Shown here piece after piece: positions 20,041 to 28,137 of a stretch of DNA of 34,087 nt (position 1 is its first letter; the number at the start of each line of letters is the position of its first letter). A program made the translations under genes and the position numbers. The stretch is from Aphanocapsa feldmannii 277cV (lineage in GTDB: Bacteria; Cyanobacteriota; Cyanobacteriia; PCC-6307; Cyanobiaceae): contig SRMO01000084.1 of NCBI GenBank assembly GCA_004768415.1, positions 221,820 to 255,906 on the forward strand, given 5' to 3'. The notes below the pieces were generated by a model. That model ran no database searches. It had not been told where the DNA came from and was given only the letters and a program-made list of their open reading frames with translations.

Positions 20041-20538
20041 ATGAAGTCCACCATCACCACCGTGATCGCGGCGGCCGACAACGCTGCTCGTTTCCCCAGC
20101 GCCTCCGACCTGGAGTCCGTCCGTGGTTCCATGGAGCGCGCTGCCGCCCGCATGGAAGCCGCTGACAAGCTCGCCGCCAACTACGACGCCGTAGCCCAGG
20201 AGGCAGTAGACGCTGTCTACGCCACGAACCCCAACGGCAACCTGGGTCGTCAGCCCCGTGCCTGCGCCGTTGAGGGCAAGGACAAGTGCAAGCGTGACTT
20301 CGTTCACTATCTGCGCCTGATCAACTACGCCCTGGTGACCGGCGGCACCGGCCCTCTGGACGAGATGGCCATCAACGGTGCCAAAGAGGTCTACGGCGCC
20401 CTCAGCATCGACACAGCCACCTATGTGTACGGCCTCAACAAGCTCCGTAACCGTGGCTGTGCACCTCGTGACATGAGCTCCCAGGCTCTGTCCGAGTACA
20501 ATGCCGCTCTCGACTACGTCGCCAACTCCCTGGGCTGA
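20041..20538 (+). CDS. cpeA: Phycoerythrin alpha subunit with Cys75, Cys83 and Cys140
   Basis: [30 protein letters not shown]...; [39 protein letters not shown]...[14 protein letters not shown]. Gene symbol by operon position; sequence is MpeA-like. Confidence 0.93.
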   Translation: MKSTITTVIAAADNAARFPSASDLESVRGSMERAAARMEAADKLAANYDAVAQEAVDAVYATNPNGNLGRQPRACAVEGKDKCKRDFVHYLRLINYALVTGGTGPLDEMAINGAKEVYGALSIDTATYVYGLNKLRNRGCAPRDMSSQALSEYNAALDYVANSLG

Positions 20539-20565
20539 TCCCCAGCGGATGTGAGAATCCTTTCG

Positions 20566-20590
20566 AGGGGGGGCTTATGCCCCCCTTTTT
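20566..20590 (+). terminator. Rho-independent terminator after cpeBA
   Basis: GGGGGGC-TTAT-GCCCCCC followed by TTTTT. Confidence 0.85.
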
Positions 20591-20892
20591 CATGGCTCCT
20601 GATTCAGGTCCTGCCTGGTCCCTCGATTCCGATGTCGTGCCATCGGTTCAGCCGGTTCCCGCTTGCTCTGGGAAGACAGGCTCAGCCCATGCTGTCAAGT
20701 TCAGCCAGGGCGGGCCAACGGCGAACTTCGTAACGATTTCTCCAACCACGCTCTATCCAGGAAGAGCAGCCATAGGATTTGGCAATCCTCTTGCAACAGA
20801 AGGGTTCTTACCCTCTGCATGGGGCCATGCGTGAGGTTTGGCACTTCCAGCCACTCCCCTTGCTTTCCGTTCATTTCAGGTCGGATCAGCCC

Positions 20893-21777
20893 ATGACCTT
20901 CGGTCCAGCTTCCGTGCTCGGTGTCGAGCGCTTTGAGGCCATTGCGCCTTACGAGGAGTATCAGGCCAGCACTCCTGAAGAGCGAGAGATCCTGATCAGT
21001 GCGGCCTACCGACAGGTCCTGGGCAATGCCTACGTGATGGATAGCGAGCGTCAGGCGGTGGAGGAGTCCCAGTTCAAGCTGGGCCGCCTGAGCATGCGCG
21101 AATTTGTCCGTGCCTTGGCCAAGAGCGACCTCTATCGCAGCCGCTTCTTCGAAAGCTGCAGCCGCTATCGCTACATAGAGCTGGCCTTCAAGCATTTGCT
21201 TGGCCGCGCGCCTGACAGTTTTGAAGAAATGCGTCGCCATGCCGAGCGTCTTGATGCCCGAGGCTACGAGGCAGACATCGATTCCTTCATCGATAGCCCC
21301 GAATACCAGGAGCGTTTCGGCGAAGACGCTGTTCCCTATCTGCACGGTTGGAAGACCGGTCCCGGCAAGAGCATGCGGGAATTCACCTGGATGTTCCAAC
21401 TCACCCGTGGCGCCTCCAGCAGCGACCTGAAGGGGGATTTTGCTCGGCGCAGTGCCAGACTTGGCCGCGCTGCCTACCAGGACCTGTCATTGCCGGTGGT
21501 ATCACCCTCCGGTGTGGGCGGCAATGGCAAGGGTTACAGCTTCCGTCCCACCACCCGCGCTGACGAGCCCCAGAACCGCAATGGTGCAGGTGGCGGTGAT
21601 CAGGGGAAAGTCTTCCGGGTGGAGGTCACTGGCTATATGGCCAACAAGGTCGCCAAATTCTCGCGTTACCGCAAGAGCAATCAGGTTTTCTTCGTCCCCT
21701 TCAACAAGCTCTCTGAGCAGTTCAAGCGCATCCATCGGGAAGGTGGAGTGATCGCCAGCATCACCCCCGTCAACTGA
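20893..21777 (+). CDS. cpeC: Phycoerythrin rod linker with one PBS_linker_poly domain plus C-terminal CpcD-like domain
   Basis: MTFGPASVLGVERFE..., AAYRQVLGN, RYIELAFKHLLGRAP, FGEDAVPYLHGW; C-term FRVEVTGYMANKVAKFSRYRKSNQVFFVPFNKLSEQFKRIHREGGVIASITPVN. Confidence 0.9.
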   Translation: MTFGPASVLGVERFEAIAPYEEYQASTPEEREILISAAYRQVLGNAYVMDSERQAVEESQFKLGRLSMREFVRALAKSDLYRSRFFESCSRYRYIELAFKHLLGRAPDSFEEMRRHAERLDARGYEADIDSFIDSPEYQERFGEDAVPYLHGWKTGPGKSMREFTWMFQLTRGASSSDLKGDFARRSARLGRAAYQDLSLPVVSPSGVGGNGKGYSFRPTTRADEPQNRNGAGGGDQGKVFRVEVTGYMANKVAKFSRYRKSNQVFFVPFNKLSEQFKRIHREGGVIASITPVN

Positions 21778-21822
21778 ACAGCGCTCATCGTTCTCCCTCT
21801 CCCCCCTTTGCTTTCCTGACCC

Positions 21823-23955
21823 ATGAGCAACATCGGTTCCGAGCAGTTTAAGCGCGACGACAATCTGCTGCAGCCCGGCTTCAGTGAAGAGGATCTGCAG
21901 CAGGTGATCCGATCCACCTATCGCCAAGTTCTCGGCAATGTTGGCATAACCGATGCCATGCGCCTGAAGGCGGCAGAGAGCCAGCTGCGCAATGGTCGCA
22001 TTTCTGTCAAGGAATTTGCCACCATGGTTGCCAGTTCCGATCTGTATCGAAGCATCTACTACGATAAGTCGGCTCCGGTACGCTATGTCGAGATCACTTA
22101 CAGTCATTTACTTGGCCGTCCTCCCAGAGATCAATTAGAGGTCCAAGCAGCGATTGAAATGATCAACAGTCAAGGTGTAGATGCATTTGTCGCTAATCTA
22201 GTACAAAGTAGAGAATATGATAGTGCGTTTGGGCTTCAACAAGTTCCTTCCGTGCGCACATCGGAAAGCAAAGTAGGGGAGCCTCAGGTATCCTTCAACC
22301 GCACCTATAAGCTTACTCATGGACCAGGTTCTAGCGATACAATTGACTCAACAAGCAAGCTTGAGAACTCTATTCAAGGCAAAGGGGATAATAAAATCCG
22401 TCGTTACGAAGATGTGACTTCCGGTTTTATTTTTTCTCACATTTCCAGAAAAGGAAAGCTATCTCCATTTGCTTGGTCAGCTAATTATGCTGACTTCCCA
22501 GATACTCGCACGCAGAAATACAATCTTGGTGTGGGGCGTGAGCTAGACACGGATCCTGTGGTGTTGAGCCCCAGTCGAGATAACATTGATGAAGTTATCA
22601 ATATGGCCTATCGCCATGTTTTTGGTGGCATCGGCATCTACGCTGCAGATCGCTGTGAACGTTCAGAATCCGAACTTCGTAACGGTCAAATAACTGTTCA
22701 AAGCTTTGTTCAGGAACTCGGAAAATCAGACGTTTATCAGCGCCTCTTCCTCGATCGCACAACGCCTCACCGCTTCGTTGAGTTCAACTTCAAGCACTTC
22801 CTCGGTCGCCCTCCCATCGATGAAGCTGAGATCAGCGAGCATGTGAAGCTGCTTCGGCAGCAGGGCTACAAGGCAGAAATCAACAGCTATGCCACCACAG
22901 ACGAATACGCCCAAACCTTTGGTGAAGACACTGTTCCATACCTTCGGTCCATATTCACGATACAGGGCCTGCCACAGGACACCTTCAACAAGACCTTCCG
23001 CCTCACTCCTGGCGCAGCTGGTAGTGACTTCGGTAGCATCGTCGGCACCACTAGTCGCACCATTGGCGATCTGCTGGGTTATCCCAGCTACTCCATACAA
23101 TTGCCCAGCAGCGGCTTTCCTCTGCCCAAAACCACTGGATTCGCCAACAACAAGTTCAGTGGCTCGGTTCCTGTAAAATCCACCCCTTGGGCTTCGTTTG
23201 GTGTGGGTGAGCAAGATCAGACCCGCTTCGAGCGCTTCCCGAACTCAACAGCTGAGGACAACAGGCTGTTGCTATACCAAATCTACAAGTTTGTACTGGG
23301 GAATCCTCACTTGATGTCCGCTCAGCGTGACAGCAAGCTTGAATCACGTTTCATCAATGGGCAGCTTTCAGTCAAAGAGTTTGTTCGCCATCTCTGTAAG
23401 AGCCAACTCTACCTTGATCGCTTCTTTTCTGGCTGCGCTCCCTATCGGTTCATTGAGCTCTGCTTCAAACACATCCTCGGCCGGGCTCCCGCCGATCAGC
23501 AGGAGATCGGACCCGCCATGGATGTGGTCGTCCGCAAGGGTGTCGACGCCGCTATTGATCACCTCATGAACAGTGGTGAGTACGACATGGCCTTCGGCGA
23601 AGACGTGGTGCCCTACCTGCGCGGCATTAGCACCGGTGAGGGGCGCAGCATGGCTACCTTCAACCGCACTCTTGCCACCGTTGGTGGCTATGCCGGCACC
23701 GACAAGGCCCAGAAGAAATCCACCTTGGTGGATCTGCGTACAGACCGCACCATCCCTGCCTGCAGCAATGCGGTCAGCGGCGCCATTGATGCGGCCGGCA
23801 AGCGCTACGAGATCGTTGTCAGTGGTCAGCGGGCTGGCAGTCGCCGCCGCTTGGCCACTAGCACCTACGTTGTTTCCGGCGACAACATCTCAAGCCAGCT
23901 CGCGTTCATCCACCGCAGCAGCGGTCGGATTGTGAGCGTGATGGAGATCACCTGA
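21823..23955 (+). CDS. Large phycobilisome rod linker, three PBS_linker_poly-like domains plus C-terminal CpcD-like domain (CpeE-like position)
   Basis: Three repeats of (T/A)YRxVxGxxG...VRYVEITYSHLLGRPP / HRFVEFNFKHFLGRPP / YRFIELCFKHILGRAP; each followed by an SxEY/TxEY...F motif; C-term YEIVVSGQRAGSRRR...QLAFIHRSSGRIVSVMEIT. Confidence 0.93.
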   Translation: MSNIGSEQFKRDDNLLQPGFSEEDLQQVIRSTYRQVLGNVGITDAMRLKAAESQLRNGRISVKEFATMVASSDLYRSIYYDKSAPVRYVEITYSHLLGRPPRDQLEVQAAIEMINSQGVDAFVANLVQSREYDSAFGLQQVPSVRTSESKVGEPQVSFNRTYKLTHGPGSSDTIDSTSKLENSIQGKGDNKIRRYEDVTSGFIFSHISRKGKLSPFAWSANYADFPDTRTQKYNLGVGRELDTDPVVLSPSRDNIDEVINMAYRHVFGGIGIYAADRCERSESELRNGQITVQSFVQELGKSDVYQRLFLDRTTPHRFVEFNFKHFLGRPPIDEAEISEHVKLLRQQGYKAEINSYATTDEYAQTFGEDTVPYLRSIFTIQGLPQDTFNKTFRLTPGAAGSDFGSIVGTTSRTIGDLLGYPSYSIQLPSSGFPLPKTTGFANNKFSGSVPVKSTPWASFGVGEQDQTRFERFPNSTAEDNRLLLYQIYKFVLGNPHLMSAQRDSKLESRFINGQLSVKEFVRHLCKSQLYLDRFFSGCAPYRFIELCFKHILGRAPADQQEIGPAMDVVVRKGVDAAIDHLMNSGEYDMAFGEDVVPYLRGISTGEGRSMATFNRTLATVGGYAGTDKAQKKSTLVDLRTDRTIPACSNAVSGAIDAAGKRYEIVVSGQRAGSRRRLATSTYVVSGDNISSQLAFIHRSSGRIVSVMEIT

Positions 23956-24025
23956 TCCGAATCACACCTCAAGGCGCTTCATTTCTTTCGCTGCGCCCAG
24001 CTTCCCTCCTCCTCTCCTTGCTCCC

Positions 24026-24787
24026 ATGCCCCTTTGGCTTGAATCAGAGTCTCCCGCTGAGCTCTTCGCCCAGCGCTCCGAGACTGAACTCCAGGACACT
24101 ATTCGCCGTGTCTACCGACAGGTTCTCGGCAACATCTCTCTGACTGGTTACGAGCGCTGCAGCCAAGCTGAGTCCCTGCTTCGCAATGGCAGCAGCACCG
24201 TGCGGGAATTCGTCTCAGCTGTAGGTCTGTCCGAAACCTATCGCGATCTTTATTTCGCACCCAACGGCCAGTATCGATTCATTGAACTCAACTTCAAGCA
24301 CTTCCTTGGTCGTGCTCCCCGCAACCAGCAGGAGATCAGCGAGCATGTGCTGATCTGGAACACCCACGGCTACGAGGCAGAGATCCTCTCCTACATCAAT
24401 AGTGAGGAATATGCCAAAGTGTTCGGCGAGGATATCGTTCCTTATCCCCGCACGGATACCTCTGAGATTGGTCAGAACAAGGACTACATTCGCACCATCA
24501 ACCTTGATCGAGGTCGGGCCAGTTCTGACCGTAAGCGTGGTACTGCTGCGATCCTCCAGACAGCTATCAACTCAACGGCGTCAGCTGACGCGCCTCGCAC
24601 CATCAACAACGGTGTGTCCAATCGCTTGGCCCGCTTTGAAGTGGTCTACAGCCTGAGCCGCAACACTGCCGTCAACCGCCGTGCTGGCTCCCACAGCCAG
24701 CGGGTCGATTTTGATCAGCTCACCAAAACGGTGCAGTCGATTCATCGTCGTGGTGGTTCCATTCGCTCTATCCGTCCCATCGCCTGA
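24026..24787 (+). CDS. cpeD: Phycoerythrin rod linker, one PBS_linker_poly domain plus CpcD-like C-terminus
   Basis: RVYRQVLGN, YRFIELNFKHFLGRAP, VFGEDIVPYPR; C-term FEVVYSLSRNTAVN...TKTVQSIHRRGGSIRSIRPIA. Confidence 0.87.
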   Translation: MPLWLESESPAELFAQRSETELQDTIRRVYRQVLGNISLTGYERCSQAESLLRNGSSTVREFVSAVGLSETYRDLYFAPNGQYRFIELNFKHFLGRAPRNQQEISEHVLIWNTHGYEAEILSYINSEEYAKVFGEDIVPYPRTDTSEIGQNKDYIRTINLDRGRASSDRKRGTAAILQTAINSTASADAPRTINNGVSNRLARFEVVYSLSRNTAVNRRAGSHSQRVDFDQLTKTVQSIHRRGGSIRSIRPIA

Positions 24788-24795
24788 CTGTTGCC

Positions 24796-24990
24796 ATGAA
24801 CTTTTCTCCAGCTCGCGGATCCAACAGTGCATCTGAACGGGCCGTCACCTTCACAGTGACTGGTTTGTGTGACAACAACTACTTGCGCACAGCCAATCAA
24901 GTGCTTCATGTTCCCTATAGCCGCATGGCCAGCACGATGCAGGCAATCCATTCCCGCGGCGGTACCATTACCGACATTGCTGTCAGCTGA
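24796..24990 (+). CDS. Small (64 aa) stand-alone CpcD-type rod-capping linker
   Basis: FTVTGLCDNNYLRTANQVLHVPYSRMASTMQAIHSRGGTITDIAVS matches CpcD-domain pattern; 8 nt after cpeD. Confidence 0.8.
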   Translation: MNFSPARGSNSASERAVTFTVTGLCDNNYLRTANQVLHVPYSRMASTMQAIHSRGGTITDIAVS

Positions 24991-25032
24991 CTGCAGCTGC
25001 AGTATCGTCGTTCACAACGAAATCAACTCCTG

Positions 25033-25062
25033 CCTGCCCCTAATGTATGGGGGCAGGTTTTT
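25033..25062 (+). terminator. Rho-independent terminator between small linker and cpeS
   Basis: CCTGCCCC ... GGGGCAGG followed by TTTTT. Confidence 0.8.
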
Positions 25063-25089
25063 GCTTTGTTCGCGGCTCTCCCACTGCTG

Positions 25090-25617
25090 ATGTCTCCTCT
25101 GATCGACGAATTTGTGCGGCGTTCCCTGGGGACATGGGAAAGCAAGCGTAGCGGCCACAACCTTGCTTTTCGGCACGTGGAGGAGGTGGAGTCCAAGATT
25201 GTGATCTCTCCGCTGCCCCTGGATGCTCCAGGCCTGGCAGAGCTCCTGACAAGCCACGGCATCGCTATCGTCGCCATCACCAGCCCTTTTCACATGGCTT
25301 GGGAGGGCAGTTCGGATTGGGACGAGGACGCCACCAGCAAGGGAGAATGCACCTTGGTACCCGTGCCCAAGGATGACCACAGTGGACTGCTGCTGCGCAG
25401 CAGCGGCTACACCGAGCAGATTCCCGCTGTCGGAACCTATCGGTTCAGCAATGACGGCTGCTTCACACTGATCACACCCTATGAAGGCTCCAGCGCCGAG
25501 GAGCGAATCTGGTTCGCCACAGACGATGTGCGTATGCGTGTCTCGATGATGCGCACGCAGTCCGGCCGCGGGGTGCTGCAGGCCTCCTTCTCCTCGGAGA
25601 TCCGTCGTGGTTGCTGA
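25090..25617 (+). CDS. cpeS: CpeS-family chromophore lyase
   Basis: MSPLIDEFVRRSLGTWESKRSGHNLAF, GTYRFSNDGCFTLITPYEGSSAEERIWFATDDVRMRVSMM; followed by cpeT and cpeR as in cpeCDESTR operons. Confidence 0.87.
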   Translation: MSPLIDEFVRRSLGTWESKRSGHNLAFRHVEEVESKIVISPLPLDAPGLAELLTSHGIAIVAITSPFHMAWEGSSDWDEDATSKGECTLVPVPKDDHSGLLLRSSGYTEQIPAVGTYRFSNDGCFTLITPYEGSSAEERIWFATDDVRMRVSMMRTQSGRGVLQASFSSEIRRGC

Positions 25618-26278
25618 GCCCATCGTTGAACTCACCGGTACGCTGATCCCCATGGATCGGGCATCCTTGTTGCGGTTCTGCAGGTGGCTCGCTGGCAGTT
25701 TCTCCAATCACCGCCAAGCTGCTGAGAACCCGGTGGATTTCGCCCATATCCATATAGCATTCAGGCCTTTGCCAGAGGAGCATTTCGGTTCGGGTTGGTA
25801 CTACTCTGAGCAGGCTTACGACTACGACATCTGGACCCCCTATCGTCAGGGGGTTCATCGGGTCGAGTACCGGGGTGATCACGCCTTCGTGCATAACTTT
25901 GGGCTTCCCGATCCCGTGGCAGCTGCTGGGGCCAGCAGGGATGACGATATCCGTGCACAGTTGCGTCCGCAGGGCCTCAGTCCCCGTGCAGGTTGTGCCA
26001 TGGTTTTCCGGCTCACCGCGGAAGGCCATTTCATCGGTAGACAAGAGCCTGGCTGCAAGTGCCTGATTCCCCGCAATGGCCGGATCAGCTACCTGTTCAG
26101 CGAGGTGAGGTTCGATGAACAGCACTGGGTCAGCCGTGATCGAGGCTTCGACCCCGAGAGCCATGAACAGCTCTGGGGGTCCGAACATGGCCATCTGGTC
26201 TTTGAACGCACTGCATCATTCGCCGCCGAGGTGCCCGAGCACTGGCTTGCCGAGCTCAGCTCAGGGTCCCGGGTGTGA
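25607..26278 (+). CDS. cpeT: CpcT/CpeT-family chromophore lyase (alternative start 25652)
   Basis: RWLAGSFSNHRQAAENPVDFAHIHIAFRPLP, YDIWTPYRQGVHRVEY, EPGCKCLI, RGFDPESHEQLWGSEHGHLVFERT. Confidence 0.88.
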   Translation: MVAEPIVELTGTLIPMDRASLLRFCRWLAGSFSNHRQAAENPVDFAHIHIAFRPLPEEHFGSGWYYSEQAYDYDIWTPYRQGVHRVEYRGDHAFVHNFGLPDPVAAAGASRDDDIRAQLRPQGLSPRAGCAMVFRLTAEGHFIGRQEPGCKCLIPRNGRISYLFSEVRFDEQHWVSRDRGFDPESHEQLWGSEHGHLVFERTASFAAEVPEHWLAELSSGSRV

Positions 26279-26281
26279 GGC

Positions 26282-26599
26282 ATGGCCACACGACTCTCAC
26301 CCAGCGAAGCCACAGCAAAGCTGAAGGGCTGGATGCGTTCCCGCCATCTGATCTGCTGTGGCCATTTTTTTGTGATGGAATCGGTGGATCAGTCTCTGAT
26401 CGACCGTTTCTGCAACTGCATCGAGATCCTCGGGGGCACCCTGATCACTGTGGAGGCCAGTGGTCGCTGGTCCACGGGGCCCGGCCGCAAGGTGGTGCTT
26501 CTGCGGGCCCGGGCCACGCTGCTGGGCAGGTCCAGCGAACTGATCACCTACTGGGCAGAGCGAGGGGGGCGGCACACCCGCTTCGAAGAATCCGGCTGA
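26282..26599 (+). CDS. cpeR: CpeR-like phycoerythrin operon regulator
   Basis: KLKGWMRSRHLICCGHFFVMESVDQSLIDRF...TGPGRKVVLLRARATLL...YW; CpeR-like core and operon position after cpeT. Confidence 0.78.
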   Translation: MATRLSPSEATAKLKGWMRSRHLICCGHFFVMESVDQSLIDRFCNCIEILGGTLITVEASGRWSTGPGRKVVLLRARATLLGRSSELITYWAERGGRHTRFEESG

Positions 26600-26876
26600 A
26601 GCGCTGCCGGATCGCTTCACGCCTTTGATGGGCTGGGTTTTGAGCCCTTCGCGGTGACCATTTGTTAAATCTCGAACGAAGGTGGCCGTTTTCTTTGATG
26701 ATGGTCTCGCCCAGTCGGCGACGGCCTGGCTGTGGTCGTTCCGGCTACCCCCGGAATGGCCCTATTCAGTCGGTCCGGGGATCTGATGGGGTATCGGAAA
26801 TGCCAGGGTCAATCCCCGGGCTGTTCCATTTGTCAACATCCTTCGACCCCGAACGTCGAGATCAGGAGTTTAGTCA

Positions 26877-27395
26877 ATGTTCGACGCCTTCACCAAGGTC
26901 GTTGCCCAGGCCGACGCCCGTGGCGAGTTCATCAGCGCTGGTCAGCTTGATGGTCTTGCCGCGATGGTGGCCGAGAGCAACAAGCGCATGGATGCGGTCA
27001 ACCGCATCACATCCAACGCTTCAACCATCGTCGCCGATGCCGCTCGCGCCCTCTTCGCCGAACAGCCTTCACTGATTGCCCCCGGCGGCAATGCTTACAC
27101 CAGTCGCCGCATGGCCGCCTGCCTGCGCGACATGGAAATCATCCTGCGCTACGTCTCCTACGCCATCTTCACCGGTGACGCCAGTGTCCTGGAGGACCGC
27201 TGCCTCAACGGCCTGCGCGAAACCTACCTGGCCCTCGGCACCCCCGGCACCTCAGTCGCCAACGCAGTTGGCAAAATGCGCGATGCTTCAACCGCCATTG
27301 TCAACGACCGCAGCGGTATCACCTCGGGTGACTGCAGCTCACTGATCTCCGAGATCGGCGTCTACTTCGACCGTGCCGCCGCCGCTGTGGCCTGA
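26877..27395 (+). CDS. cpcB: Phycocyanin beta subunit
   Basis: [89 protein letters not shown]. Confidence 0.96.
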   Translation: MFDAFTKVVAQADARGEFISAGQLDGLAAMVAESNKRMDAVNRITSNASTIVADAARALFAEQPSLIAPGGNAYTSRRMAACLRDMEIILRYVSYAIFTGDASVLEDRCLNGLRETYLALGTPGTSVANAVGKMRDASTAIVNDRSGITSGDCSSLISEIGVYFDRAAAAVA

Positions 27396-27440
27396 GACCG
27401 CTCTTCTCCTGACGCGATTCAACCAAGCTTTCCCACGACC

Positions 27441-27929
27441 ATGAAAACTCCGCTCACCGAGGCCGTTGCGGCGGCTGACTCCCAGGCCCGTTTCCTATCG
27501 AGCACCGAAATCCAGAGCGCATTCGGTCGCTTCAACCGCGCCAAGGCCGGTCTCGATGCTGCCAGGGCCCTCACAGCCAAGGCCGATTCCCTGGTCAATG
27601 GAGCCGCCCAGGCTGTCTACAGCAAGTTTCCCTACACCACCCAGATGCAGGGTCCCACCTACGCCTCCACGCCAGAGGGAAAGGCAAAATGCGCACGTGA
27701 CGTCGGCTACTACCTGCGCATGGTCACCTACTGCCTGGTGGCTGGTGGAACCGGCCCGATGGACGAGTACCTGATTGCTGGCCTGGACGAGATCAACCGC
27801 ACCTTTGAACTCTCCCCCTCCTGGTTTGTCGAAGCGCTGAAGTACATCAAGGCCAACCATGGCCTTTCCGGAGATGCCGGTGGTGAAGCCAACGCATATT
27901 TCGACTATGCCATCAACGCGCTAGTCTGA
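27441..27929 (+). CDS. cpcA: Phycocyanin alpha subunit
   Basis: [80 protein letters not shown]. Confidence 0.97.
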   Translation: MKTPLTEAVAAADSQARFLSSTEIQSAFGRFNRAKAGLDAARALTAKADSLVNGAAQAVYSKFPYTTQMQGPTYASTPEGKAKCARDVGYYLRMVTYCLVAGGTGPMDEYLIAGLDEINRTFELSPSWFVEALKYIKANHGLSGDAGGEANAYFDYAINALV

Positions 27930-27950
27930 GCACTGACTGATCGCTGATCC

Positions 27951-27975
27951 AAGGGCCCTTCAACGGGCCCTTTTT
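27951..27975 (+). terminator. Rho-independent terminator after cpcBA
   Basis: AAGGGCCC-TTCAAC-GGGCCCTT then TTT. Confidence 0.85.
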
Positions 27976-28137
27976 CTTTGATCAAGGAAGCTTCGGATTA
28001 GCGACACAGCGCACCTCAGTCAAAGCTGAGTCCCTGAATGTTCGTTTGTCTCCAGTCCCGACCCGCCCCGTTGCGAACCCTTGGCAGATCGTGCGGACCA
28101 GCTGTGATGGTGGCTGTGGGGATGCGACGATTCAACC

